Origin: Mageeibacillus sp. UBA3708
Lineage (GTDB): Bacteria > Bacillota > Clostridia > Saccharofermentanales > Saccharofermentanaceae
Reading direction: 5' to 3'
Length of the DNA: 25,412 nucleotides
Assembly (NCBI GenBank): GCA_002371375.1
Contig: DFIB01000226.1
Coordinates: 1-25,412 of the forward strand
Shown one piece after another: positions 14,095 to 21,895 of the stretch. Below the pieces are notes generated by a model, which saw nothing but the letters and a program-made list of their open reading frames with translations, made no database searches and had not been told where the DNA came from. Positions within the stretch are counted from its first letter, which is position 1; each line of letters starts with the position of its first letter. The position numbers and the translations under genes were made by a program.

Positions 14095-14754
14095 TTATTG
14101 CGGCTTATAGCTTACTGTTCCGCAGACTCTGTCACCTGCGTCACCGGCAGCATCAACGATATATCCGTGAGAATTCAAAGGTAATGTAGAATGATACGCG
14201 GCATAGATCGGCACATCCGGATGATTTTTGGCTACAAGCTCAATTCCCTGATCGTTTGCAAAGATACACATGAACTTGATGCGCTTACATCCTGCTTCCT
14301 TGAGGAGTGTGATAGCTGCATCAGCACTCACACCGGTTGCAAATGCGGGATCAACTACGATTACCTCACCCTGAGCAACATCAACAGGCATCTTATAGTA
14401 GTACTGAACAGGCTGCAATGTCTTCTCATCACGGTAAAGACCTACATGCCCGACTTTTGCCGTCGGCAAGAGATTACGAAGTCCGTCTACCATTCCAAGG
14501 CCTGCTCTGAGAATAGGCACAATCGTAAAATCCTCTGCGAGAACAGGAGATTCAAACTTGGATAAGGGGGCCTGGATCTCAACCATCTTAGTCGGCAGAT
14601 CCTTAAGAACTTCATATCCCATAAGCATCGTAATCTCGGAAACGATCTCACAGAATTCTTTCGATCCGGTATTGATGTCGCAAAGATGGGTAACTTTGTG
14701 CCTGATCAAAGGGTGATCGAATACAGTGACATTCTTCATGTACTTGCTGTCCAT
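14095..14754 (-). CDS. upp: Uracil phosphoribosyltransferase
   Basis: The enzyme makes UMP from uracil and PRPP in pyrimidine salvage. I chose the ATG at 14754 (MDSKYMKNVTVFDHPL) because GTGAGGTG lies 6 bases upstream; an in-frame ATG 12 codons earlier would lengthen it without a ribosome site. This gives 219 residues against about 209 in well-known relatives. Landmarks are VFDHPLIRHK, ILRAGLGMVDG, the PRPP loop VVDPAFATGVSAD (usually ending GGSA, here GVSA) and the uracil-binding tail DAAGDAGDRVCGT. It is the first gene of the upp-uraA pair, 31 bases ahead of uraA. Confidence 0.95.
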   Translation of the reverse strand: MDSKYMKNVTVFDHPLIRHKVTHLCDINTGSKEFCEIVSEITMLMGYEVLKDLPTKMVEIQAPLSKFESPVLAEDFTIVPILRAGLGMVDGLRNLLPTAKVGHVGLYRDEKTLQPVQYYYKMPVDVAQGEVIVVDPAFATGVSADAAITLLKEAGCKRIKFMCIFANDQGIELVAKNHPDVPIYAAYHSTLPLNSHGYIVDAAGDAGDRVCGTVSYKPQ

Positions 14755-14874
14755 AAATAACACCTCACATATTATATTTGCCAAATGCACACTATTGAAA
14801 TTATAATAAATAAGTCGGATTTAATAAATAGGTAACGTAAAATAAATGTAATACTTTTTCGGGAGGTTTGAATT

Positions 14875-15294
14875 ATGGCAAGGATTTTGGTCAGTGCATG
14901 TCTTCTCGGCGTGGAATGCAGATACAAAGGAGATGCCTGCCCGTGCCGGAAGGTTATTGATCTGATCGACGGCAATGAATTGATACCTGTTTGTCCCGAA
15001 CAGGCCGGCGGACTTCCCACCCCGCGAACACCTTCAGAACGTGTCGGAGATAAAGTTATTATGAGAGACGGCACCGATGTAACCATCGAATACAAAAAAG
15101 GCGCAGAAACGGCTCTCTACCTTGCCGGGAAATTTAATATCGATTATGCGGTCCTCAAAGCCAACAGTCCGTCATGCGGTAAAGGCATGATCTATGACGG
15201 AACCTTTACCGGAAGCAAATGCGAAGGCAACGGAGTAACTGCAGAACTCCTGATCAGAAACGGATATAAAGTCTATACCGAAGACGAGATCTGA
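14875..15294 (+). CDS. DUF523 family protein
   Basis: The 139-residue protein is a typical free-standing DUF523 (YbbK-like) domain. It has the hallmark SACLLG near the start (Cys9), further Cys at 15, 22, 24 and 40 (CPEQAGGLPTPR), and NSPSCG with Cys101. The conserved Cys suggest metal, cluster or redox chemistry, but no biochemical role is established for the family as far as I know. GGGAGG lies 7 bases before the ATG. It is divergent from upp and converges with the flavin reductase-like gene, with two bases between the stops and no room for a separate terminator. Confidence 0.92.
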   Translation: MARILVSACLLGVECRYKGDACPCRKVIDLIDGNELIPVCPEQAGGLPTPRTPSERVGDKVIMRDGTDVTIEYKKGAETALYLAGKFNIDYAVLKANSPSCGKGMIYDGTFTGSKCEGNGVTAELLIRNGYKVYTEDEI

Positions 15295-15296
15295 TA

Positions 15297-15899
15297 TTAC
15301 TGTCCCAGCCTTCTCTTCAGGACATCTTCAGATGCAACGGAATAACCGAAGAATCCAATCTTCTCGCCTAACAGGAAATATTCGCCGTGATTATATGCAA
15401 CCAGTTTTGCCTTATCAAGGCACAGTCTGCCTTTGTCATCAAGAAGGTATGAATCAGCCGTAACGCCCACTATCTTCGCAAGATACATATCATGCGAACC
15501 GAGTTCCGTGACACTTATCACTTTGCATGAGATGCTTACCGGAGCCTCTTTGACGGCAACAGCATACCGGAGGTTCCTGCCTCCAACGTGAGTAAGACCG
15601 CATGTTCTGAACTTATCCTCTTCCCTTCCTGACTTAACACCGCACCGGTCACAGGATTTTGCCAGCGCTTTGTTAACCAGATTGATAACGAATTCACCTG
15701 TCTCATCAACATAATCATGTGTAAGTCTCGATTTACGCAGTGATATCGATACGACAGGCGGCTCGGAATTGACAGTTCCTGCCCACGCGACGGTACAGAT
15801 ATTATGCTCTCCCGCTTTATTCGCCGTTGACACCATTACAACCGGTACCGGATTGAGTATTGTGGATATTCCTATATCAGTCTTATCATGTTTTGCCAT
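15297..15899 (-). CDS. Flavin reductase-like (FMN-binding split barrel) protein
   Basis: The 200-residue product fits the flavin reductase/flavoredoxin family: an early VMVSTANKAGEHNICTVAWAG (about 20-40), then PPVVSISLRKSRLTHDYV and GEFVINLV, the usual FMN phosphate and ring contacts, and a C-terminal LVAYNHGEYFLLGEKIGFFGYS. It should bind FMN in the cytoplasm and either reduce flavin with NAD(P)H or pass electrons as a flavoredoxin. Cys83 and Cys86 (CDRC) are close together. An AGGTGAT site overlaps the end of the upstream GNAT-MGMT gene, whose stop lies 7 bases ahead, so the two are co-translated. Exact partner unknown. Confidence 0.88.
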   Translation of the reverse strand: MAKHDKTDIGISTILNPVPVVMVSTANKAGEHNICTVAWAGTVNSEPPVVSISLRKSRLTHDYVDETGEFVINLVNKALAKSCDRCGVKSGREEDKFRTCGLTHVGGRNLRYAVAVKEAPVSISCKVISVTELGSHDMYLAKIVGVTADSYLLDDKGRLCLDKAKLVAYNHGEYFLLGEKIGFFGYSVASEDVLKRRLGQ

Positions 15900-15906
15900 A
15901 TATCAC

Positions 15907-16968
15907 CTATTTGATCGAAGTAACATAAGTAAATGCCTCAAGAGTAAGAAGATAGTCCTGCACCTCAACACCGGCCGAGAAACCTGCGAGTTTGCCGTCT
16001 TTACCTATGATCCTGTGACACGGAACAGCAAGCATTATCGGATTCTCGGAACAGGCGTTGCCGACTGCCCTCGTAAGATTCTTAGCCTTTCTGATATCAC
16101 CCCCGGAGATCAGGAGCGCAATGTCTTCGTAGCTTTTTGTACTGCCGTAACGCACACCGGACAGCTGCGCCCAAACGCTCTTCTGGAATTCGGTGCCCTT
16201 GTCCAGATTAAGATTGAGATCAAAAGAAGACGAAGTCTTCGAGAAATAATTGGAAACCTGATAAAAAGCTTTGCTCACCTCGGCCGGAAGCATGTCCAGT
16301 TCTTCTTCAACCATATCATACTTACCGTCGGAATTATCCAGGAAACAGCCTTCCCTGTCTACAAGGCGGAGCTGCTTGGCCACATTCAGCACAAACCCCT
16401 TGCCGAGCCTGTCACCAAAGCGGTACAGCTTAATGCCGTCAATATGATCACGTGAACCTGTAATGACCGCAACGCCCATTTCGAAAGGCACAAAGCAGCA
16501 GTTGTAGTTCCTGTAATCACCCGACAACACCCTGAACAACCCTGCATCTTCATAAAGTCCGTTGTTATCGATCTCGTCAGCCAGAACTGATTCCTGAATA
16601 TAACCTATGGCTGTGCATGGTTCTTCCATATACATGTTACCTGATGATATGGTAACGGTAACCTTGTGATACGCCTGCTCAACAAGACAGTAGTAAGTTA
16701 TCTTATCTATAAGCTCATATGTCACATCGTCGCTCAGTATCTCTTCAATCACAATATTCAGAAGAACCCTGCAATTCTTCCTGTCAAGCAGGTGTATCTT
16801 GATCAGAGCTATCGGAACATCCTCCTCGTATGCCACGAGGACATTGATCTGCCTGAAATCAATGAAAGACCTTATCTCGTCTTCAATAGAAGCAATAGAC
16901 CCGCTGACGAGCCCGGACTCGCGCAGTCTGCGCGCATCGCCGATCCTGATCTTATCAAGTCGTACCAT
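15907..16968 (-). CDS. GNAT-like domain fused to methylated-DNA cysteine methyltransferase
   Basis: The C-terminal 90 residues are a complete MGMT/Ogt catalytic domain: TEFQKSVWAQLSGVRYGSTKSYEDIA, then AVGNACSENPIMLAVPCHRIIG with the acceptor Cys317 in PCHR, and GKLAGFSAG. This removes methyl groups from O6-methylguanine. Residues about 1-150 look like a GNAT acetyltransferase fold (VLVAYEEDVPIALIKIH; YHKVTVTISSGNMYMEEPCTAIGYI), and about 155-255 would be the MGMT N-terminal domain. I chose the ATG at 16968 because GGAGG lies 6 bases upstream; the product is 353 residues. It overlaps the upstream lipoprotein gene by 14 bases. The GNAT half lacks a clear acetyl-CoA loop that I can point to, so its activity is uncertain. 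Confidence 0.85.
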   Translation of the reverse strand: MVRLDKIRIGDARRLRESGLVSGSIASIEDEIRSFIDFRQINVLVAYEEDVPIALIKIHLLDRKNCRVLLNIVIEEILSDDVTYELIDKITYYCLVEQAYHKVTVTISSGNMYMEEPCTAIGYIQESVLADEIDNNGLYEDAGLFRVLSGDYRNYNCCFVPFEMGVAVITGSRDHIDGIKLYRFGDRLGKGFVLNVAKQLRLVDREGCFLDNSDGKYDMVEEELDMLPAEVSKAFYQVSNYFSKTSSSFDLNLNLDKGTEFQKSVWAQLSGVRYGSTKSYEDIALLISGGDIRKAKNLTRAVGNACSENPIMLAVPCHRIIGKDGKLAGFSAGVEVQDYLLTLEAFTYVTSIK

Positions 16969-18328
16969 AACAGGCCTCCGGGTCAAATGCACCGCCTTTG
17001 TATGATGCCAGATAATCGCTTACGCTGATAAAGAGTTTATCATTAACCCACGGACAAAATACCGCTTTATCAAGATGCCTGTAATAGAAGCCTGCCACCT
17101 GCCCGAAAACAGGATCATTCGTTATCGTATCCCACACTTCAGAAGAGTTGATGCTCGGCAGGAATCCGTTAAGGTACTCAAGTCTGTCCGTCAGCATCCT
17201 GGCATCACTGTCAAGCGCTATAAATGCGGCAAAATCAGCTGCAAAATCCTTGTTTGCGGTGTTCTTATTGACACAGAAAGAATAAAGCGTAGTCATGGGA
17301 AACACGTTGCCGGAATCATTTGCCGAAGGCAATGAAGCAAGATAGATCCCGGCAGGATAATATCTGTCCCAATCTGTAATTTCTGAAGAAGATGCTGCCC
17401 AGATTCCCGCACTGCGCGAGAATACAGGATTGGATCCCTCGGCAGTATAATCGGCAGTGAGCTCTTTGTCATAAAGCCCGTTGATATAATCCAGTGTCTT
17501 GCCTATTACCGCCAACGCGTTTTCCTTGTTGATCCTGTATTCGTCATAGAACATAAATGATGACGATCTGTCATCGTTGAAAGCGGAATTGATATACGGG
17601 ATCAGATCACGTCCTGATGACAGCGGTATGCAGTCATACTCCCGGGCTATCTCTTCGAGGTAAGTTCTTAACTGCAGGATATCGGGTCTATAAGGAAGCT
17701 TGCCCGAAGAAGGTATGTATTCCGTATTACCTACAAGAAGCACGACAGACGAATAATAAGGAACCGCATACATAAGACCGTCATAAATATCCTGCTCTAC
17801 TGTACTGAAAAAGACGTTCCCTGATGAGAGCAGCGGATTATCTGCCAGATAATCATTAATCGGAATTATCAGATCATTGTTCTTCATCTCGGTAACCTGT
17901 GAAGTCAGGAATACATCAGGTGCGTTATTGTCATTATTCCACTGTATCACCGTATCGACCGAGGCGCCTTCTACAGGCGTAAGAACAGAATGAACTATAA
18001 AATCAGGATCGATCCCGTCAAGATAATCCAGTGATATCGTATTGCCGGTATTCTCTCCCATCATATCATGTGTCTTGCAGTAATAGAGTTTGGCAAGATA
18101 CCGGACGGTAGTGTCAGAATAAGGCGATGCTACAGTTATATTATAGATATCTGCCTCTGGAACTGAAGTTGTTGTTGCAACAGACGAAGAATTGGAGGCG
18201 GAAGTATCCTCGGGGAAAGCCACTGACGGGAACTCGTCCCCCCCTTTTTTACAACCTGACAAAGCACTGCACAGAGCAATTGCGACAGCAAGTATATAAA
18301 CGGATAACCGGCGTTGGTTCTTCTTCAT
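16955..18328 (-). CDS. Extracellular solute-binding lipoprotein
   Basis: The 457-residue product has a lipoprotein signal ending ALSGC (Cys26) and a Ser/Thr-rich linker at about 40-57. The mature part looks like a family 1 carbohydrate-type ABC solute-binding protein: ITVASPYSDTTVRYLAKLYY, NDNNAPDVFLTSQVTEMKNNDLIIPINDYL, then GLMYAVPYYSSVVLLVGNTEYI and a C-terminal NGFLPSINSSEVW. It would sit on the outer membrane face and bind a sugar or similar ligand. No permease or ATPase gene is adjacent; the next genes concern DNA repair and flavin chemistry, so it may serve a distant or shared transporter. GAGAGG lies 8 bases before the ATG. Confidence 0.85.
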   Translation of the reverse strand: MKKNQRRLSVYILAVAIALCSALSGCKKGGDEFPSVAFPEDTSASNSSSVATTTSVPEADIYNITVASPYSDTTVRYLAKLYYCKTHDMMGENTGNTISLDYLDGIDPDFIVHSVLTPVEGASVDTVIQWNNDNNAPDVFLTSQVTEMKNNDLIIPINDYLADNPLLSSGNVFFSTVEQDIYDGLMYAVPYYSSVVLLVGNTEYIPSSGKLPYRPDILQLRTYLEEIAREYDCIPLSSGRDLIPYINSAFNDDRSSSFMFYDEYRINKENALAVIGKTLDYINGLYDKELTADYTAEGSNPVFSRSAGIWAASSSEITDWDRYYPAGIYLASLPSANDSGNVFPMTTLYSFCVNKNTANKDFAADFAAFIALDSDARMLTDRLEYLNGFLPSINSSEVWDTITNDPVFGQVAGFYYRHLDKAVFCPWVNDKLFISVSDYLASYKGGAFDPEACYGTT

Positions 18329-18357
18329 CGCATATCCTCTCGAAATTTTATAAATAA

Positions 18358-18366
18358 ATTATATCA
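18358..18366 (-). promoter_or_regulatory. Extended -10 promoter of the solute-binding lipoprotein operon
   Basis: On the minus strand TGATATAAT appears, the same nonamer as ahead of gltX. It lies 30 bases before the ATG, back to back with the tRNA promoter. The -35 is weak. Confidence 0.5.
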
Positions 18367-18377
18367 TTTATCTTGGC

Positions 18378-18406
18378 TTGACATTATCTTTCTTTATAAG
18401 TAAAAT
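18378..18406 (+). promoter_or_regulatory. Promoter of tRNA-Thr
   Basis: TTGACA (18378-18383), a 17-base spacer and TAAAAT (18401-18406), 14 bases before the first tRNA base. This is close to consensus. Confidence 0.85.
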
Positions 18407-18420
18407 TCATATGCTGATTT

Positions 18421-18495
18421 GCCAATGTGGCTCAGGGGTAGAGCAATTCACTCGTAATGAATAGGTCGTGGGTTCGATTCCCACCATTGGCTCCA
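18421..18495 (+). tRNA. tRNA-Thr (anticodon CGT)
   Basis: The 75 bases fold as a cloverleaf. The acceptor stem pairs GCCAATG with CATTGGC, then T and an encoded CCA end. The anticodon stem ATTCA/TGAAT closes the loop CTCGTAA, so the anticodon is CGT, reading ACG threonine codons. The T arm is GTGGG-TTCGATT-CCCAC. It stands alone with its own promoter and terminator. Confidence 0.96.
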
Positions 18496-18503
18496 GAGTA
18501 TGT

Positions 18504-18536
18504 AAACCTCTTTCTTGTATGGGAAGAGGTTTTTTG
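18504..18536 (+). terminator. Intrinsic terminator after tRNA-Thr
   Basis: AAACCTCTT (18504-18512) pairs with AAGAGGTTT (18524-18532), followed by a run of T reaching 18535. Confidence 0.88.
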
Positions 18537-18554
18537 ATTGTTTCCGTAAGAAGT

Positions 18555-19616
18555 TCAAAGCCTTGTCCGGGAACTCAGTCGCTGCTTGATCAGATCAACT
18601 GCTCCATTAACGACCCTTGAAAAAATAAATGCGATAAGAGACAACACAAAGAACATGATCAGATTGCGCGGGATGCCCCAAATATCATACGACCTTATGA
18701 AATAATGAAGCTGCGCATCGAACAGACGCTGGACAATGTACAGTTCGAAGCAGAAAGATCCCCAGAAAGACAACACCTTATGAAGCATTTTGGCCTTGAT
18801 AAGGTCAAGAATGAATGCGCAGATATAGACAGTTGACAGTCCTAGGGCAAAAGTCGGCAGGAAATTGAGATAGACACCGAACAACTCGAGATAACCGTAA
18901 TAATTATTTGAATAGGACAGAACCCAGCCCAGCACAAGGAGTGATACCATAACAAGCCAGAACACCGAACGGTATTTGATCTTGTACCCGTTCTTTATGA
19001 GATTACCGATCATCATGCCGGTAACAAAAGTAGGTATCCTGTTGATCAGATAATAGAGATCCCCCCTGATGTACGGCCTAAGGCAAATTGATAAGATATA
19101 CCATATAACCAGCACGATTATGCACGTAATGACAGGATGACCGGTTTTGTCCAGTAATTTCTGGAACCAGGGAGCTGCAAGATAGAAGATGATTATGGCC
19201 GTTACAAACCAAAGATAAGAATTAACGCTTGTTGTAAAGAACCTGATGCCCGTTATATTCAGCAGATAATCCACAAATGTCCAGTGCTCGGTAAATATCA
19301 TCACGATCCCTGACAGAAGATATACCGGAAGGATCCTCAGTGCCCTGCGGCCGTAAAATTGCAGTACCGAACCGTTCTTCTTCAGAGAGAATACTACTGA
19401 CATACCCGACAGGATCAGAAACACATCGACCCCGTAGAAAGACACTCTAAGCACAAACTCTTCAATATCATACATTGCCGTTCCGCTCGGAAATACAGGC
19501 AGGAATTCGTGGAAGATGCAGATGATAACGGCCGCAATACCCATAAGAGCATTGCGGTGCTTCGAGATCAGGGCAAGATCCCCGGTCAACAATTGTTTAT
19601 CATCTCTGTTGTCCAT
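18555..19616 (-). CDS. Acyltransferase family 3 membrane protein
   Basis: The 353-residue product has about 10 hydrophobic helices and the hallmarks of the acyltransferase-3 (OafA-like) family: an Arg in HRNALMGIAAVI followed 15 residues later by His in FHEF, then GVDVFLILSGMSVVFSL and FYGRRALRILPVYLL. Such proteins transfer acyl groups to sugars or other envelope molecules across the membrane. Its ATG is 4 bases after the leuA stop (reverse direction) and lacks a recognisable ribosome site, so it probably depends on translation of leuA and hence on the T-box. Why an envelope acyltransferase should follow leucine synthesis is unclear; the substrate is unknown. Confidence 0.88.
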   Translation of the reverse strand: MDNRDDKQLLTGDLALISKHRNALMGIAAVIICIFHEFLPVFPSGTAMYDIEEFVLRVSFYGVDVFLILSGMSVVFSLKKNGSVLQFYGRRALRILPVYLLSGIVMIFTEHWTFVDYLLNITGIRFFTTSVNSYLWFVTAIIIFYLAAPWFQKLLDKTGHPVITCIIVLVIWYILSICLRPYIRGDLYYLINRIPTFVTGMMIGNLIKNGYKIKYRSVFWLVMVSLLVLGWVLSYSNNYYGYLELFGVYLNFLPTFALGLSTVYICAFILDLIKAKMLHKVLSFWGSFCFELYIVQRLFDAQLHYFIRSYDIWGIPRNLIMFFVLSLIAFIFSRVVNGAVDLIKQRLSSRTRL

Positions 19617-19620
19617 ATGC

Positions 19621-21282
19621 TTATTTTATCATTCTGTTGTAAGCACTGATAATGGCTCTTACCGATGATTTTGTAACAGAACTCGATACGCCGGCACCGA
19701 GATAAATCTTGCCGCTATCATGATTCTTCAATTCAATGTATGTAATAGCGGCAGAATCCGAACCTGATTTCATAGCGTGCTCACTATACATTGCAATATG
19801 GAATCCTACCCCGGTCATATCCGAGAATGCTTTGGTGAAAGCATCAAGGAGACCGTTACCTTCCGAAGATATCTCATGCCGCATTCCGTTATAGGATATG
19901 ACAGCATCTACGCGGCTTGTCTTATCGCTGGTAGCATGCTCCGTGAAGCTCTCAAGACTGTACGGTGTCATGACATTTATGTAATTGTCATCAAAGAGGT
20001 CAAAAACCTGTTGCGGCAGAAGTTCCTTGCCGCCGTGATCTGTCTCTTCCTTGATAACTGTGAGGAAATCACGCTGGAACGATCTGGGCAGTATGACGCC
20101 GTAGTACTGTTCCATAACATAGGATATTCCGCCTCTGCCCGACTGGCTGTTTATCCTTATGATAGGCTCATAATCTCTGCCGACATCGGCCGGATCTATG
20201 GGAAGATACGGAACTTTCCATATGTCGGAACCGGTCTCTTCCATCTTCTTCATTCCTTTGTTGATCGCATCCTGATGCGAGCCTGAGAACGCGGTAAACA
20301 CGAGCTTGCCGGACCACGGATGTCTCGGTTCAACTCGCATGCCGGTGCACTCCTCATATATATCAACACACTCATTGATATTGGAGAAATCCAGCACAGG
20401 ATCTACCCCCTGCATCATCATGTTGACCGCCAACGTAATGATATCCACATTACCGGTCCTCTCACCGTTGCCGAATAACGTACCCTCTACCCTGTCCGCA
20501 CCTGCGAGAAGTCCCATCTCTGAGGCGGCTACGCCCGTGCCTCTGTCATTATGCGTGTGAAGAGACACGATTATCTGATCTCTCCACCTTGTATGTGTAC
20601 AGAAATACTCGATCATGTCGGCATACACATTGGGCAGAGTATACTCTACAGTCTCCGGCAGATTGATGATGACTTTATTATCTTCTGCCGGCTTCCAGAT
20701 ATCGAGCACGGCATCACATATCTCCACGGCGAAATCAGGTTCCGTTGAAGAATAACTCTCCGGCGAATACTCAAGCATCCAATTGGTATCGCTGATATCC
20801 TCATCTATGTATTCCTTGATCATCCTGGCGCCTTCTTCAGCAAGCTCGATGCACTCTTTGCGACCAAATCCGAACACCACGTCCCTCTGGAGTGCAGACG
20901 TCGAATTATACAGGTGGATGATAACATTGGGCGCACCGTATACTGCCTCCATTGTCTTATCGATGATGTGCTTTCGCGATTGAGTGAGAACCTGTATAGC
21001 AACATCGCCGGGGATAAGGTCATTATCTATGAGATAGCGGCAGAAGTTGAAATCAGTCTCGGATGCTGCCGGGAAACCGATCTCGATCTCCTTAAATCCG
21101 CACTTCACAAGGAACTCAAAGAACTTGACCTTCTGATCAAGATTCATGGGAACAACCAAAGCCTGATTGCCGTCCCTGAGATCTACCGAGCACCATACGG
21201 GAGCTCTATCGATCGTCCTCGACGGCCATCTGCGCTCTGCCAGATTCACTTCGGGGATCTTCACATACCTCTTGTAATTCAT
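19621..21282 (-). CDS. leuA: 2-isopropylmalate synthase
   Basis: The enzyme condenses 2-ketoisovalerate with acetyl-CoA, the first committed step of leucine synthesis. The product has 553 residues, the size of the longer LeuA subfamily. The TIM-barrel opens with CSVDLRDGNQAL (31-42), holding the metal and substrate residues; HTHNDRGTGVAASEMGLLAG and GNGERTGNVDI carry the His metal ligands and the glycine-rich motif. The C-terminal 120 residues form the leucine-binding regulatory domain (GVSSSVTKSSVRAI). I chose the ATG at 21282, 5 bases after GGAGG; a TTG four codons earlier overlaps that site. Upstream is a leucine-type T-box, so tRNA-Leu starvation should raise expression. Confidence 0.96.
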   Translation of the reverse strand: MNYKRYVKIPEVNLAERRWPSRTIDRAPVWCSVDLRDGNQALVVPMNLDQKVKFFEFLVKCGFKEIEIGFPAASETDFNFCRYLIDNDLIPGDVAIQVLTQSRKHIIDKTMEAVYGAPNVIIHLYNSTSALQRDVVFGFGRKECIELAEEGARMIKEYIDEDISDTNWMLEYSPESYSSTEPDFAVEICDAVLDIWKPAEDNKVIINLPETVEYTLPNVYADMIEYFCTHTRWRDQIIVSLHTHNDRGTGVAASEMGLLAGADRVEGTLFGNGERTGNVDIITLAVNMMMQGVDPVLDFSNINECVDIYEECTGMRVEPRHPWSGKLVFTAFSGSHQDAINKGMKKMEETGSDIWKVPYLPIDPADVGRDYEPIIRINSQSGRGGISYVMEQYYGVILPRSFQRDFLTVIKEETDHGGKELLPQQVFDLFDDNYINVMTPYSLESFTEHATSDKTSRVDAVISYNGMRHEISSEGNGLLDAFTKAFSDMTGVGFHIAMYSEHAMKSGSDSAAITYIELKNHDSGKIYLGAGVSSSVTKSSVRAIISAYNRMIK

Positions 21283-21298
21283 ATGTACCTCCAATATA

Positions 21299-21525
21299 TA
21301 AGCCCCTTCTCTCTTATTTATAGAGACGAAGGGGCGTTCGCGGTACCACTCTACTTCACCCGTGACGGGTGCACTTTGCGGATACGGGATGATCTCCGAT
21401 ATCCTGTCCCTGTAACGTGGGGCTCATACGTTCCGGTCTACTGGTATGTTCAACCGGACAGCTCCGGGGTGAGTTCTTCGGCTTCATATCTTATTGTCTC
21501 GCACCGGCCGACAATTCTCTGTAAG
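21299..21525 (-). promoter_or_regulatory. T-box leader of leuA, specifier CTC (Leu)
   Basis: Read on the minus strand, the leader has stem I (arms at 21517-21522 and 21458-21463), with GAACTCACC placing the specifier CTC at 21471-21473. Further hairpins lie at 21435-21460 and 21358-21372, and the T-box core AGTGGTACCGCG is at about 21339-21350. It ends in a terminator hairpin, GCCCCTTC with GAAGGGGC (21302-21335). Uncharged tRNA-Leu(GAG) should pair with both the specifier and the T-box and stop the terminator from forming. The specifier position is by eye. Confidence 0.93.
21302..21335 (-). terminator. T-box attenuator hairpin
   Basis: GCCCCTTC/GAAGGGGC is extended by a TCTCT/AGAGA pairing with one bulge. 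The T tract after it is poor (TTATATATT). It competes with the antiterminator formed with the T-box core just upstream. Confidence 0.85.
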
Positions 21526-21574
21526 CCTTAAAACCGAATACTATTCCTCTTCAACGCCTTTGGCTATTAATCGA

Positions 21575-21603
21575 AATATAACAAAAAGCGAACAAAAGGT
21601 CAA
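21575..21603 (-). promoter_or_regulatory. Promoter of the leuA leader
   Basis: On the minus strand TTGACC (21598-21603), a 17-base spacer and TATATT (21575-21580). Transcription should start near 21568, giving a leader of about 285 bases. Confidence 0.8.
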
Positions 21604-21719
21604 TATCAGTAATCCGTAAAGAAGAAATAATTGGGTTCTTCACGGAATTCGTGAGAATAACTATTATCCTGTAATTAGGAGTTTAGCACACGCGTTGATG
21701 ACTGAAGAACCGTCCCTGT

Positions 21720-21839
21720 GTTACCGATACTTTGTTTCCGGGTAAAGTTACCGTTAACTGTTACCGTCATCGGTAACTTTTTGCGATTATCAGGTAAATT
21801 CAAAGGAAATTACCTATAAGTGTTACCGTCATCGGTAAC
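21720..21839. repeat. GTTACCG palindromic repeat cluster
   Basis: GTTACCGTCATCGGTAAC, an inverted repeat with 7-bp arms, occurs exactly at 21760-21777 and 21822-21839, 62 bp apart. Further GTTACCG copies lie at 21720 and 21747, and GGTAA/TTACC arms flank 21792-21813. The first copy is followed by TTTTT and could also end rightward transcription. The set resembles a REP-like intergenic element. Confidence 0.7.
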
Positions 21840-21866
21840 AAATCCTTGGTTAACAGGTAATTTTTG

Positions 21867-21895
21867 CAAAAAAGAACATTCCGTTGCAGGAATGT
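21867..21895 (-). terminator. Terminator downstream of murJ
   Basis: On the minus strand ACATTCC (21889-21895) pairs with GGAATGT (21876-21882) around a 6-base loop, followed by TC and six T. It would end transcripts coming from murJ, after about 250 bases of untranslated sequence. Confidence 0.75.

Noticed and set aside
14795..14825. Plus-strand promoter for the DUF523 gene (TTGAAA and TTTAAT)
   Set aside because: The spacing of 19 is poor and the whole gap is AT-rich, so a single promoter cannot be picked with confidence.
15769..16455. A 228-codon plus-strand frame across the flavin reductase and GNAT-MGMT genes
   Set aside because: It is antisense to two recognised proteins and spans their junction, so it is a shadow frame.
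20914..21531. A 205-codon plus-strand frame over leuA and its leader
   Set aside because: It is antisense to the LeuA coding region and to the T-box RNA, both strongly supported.
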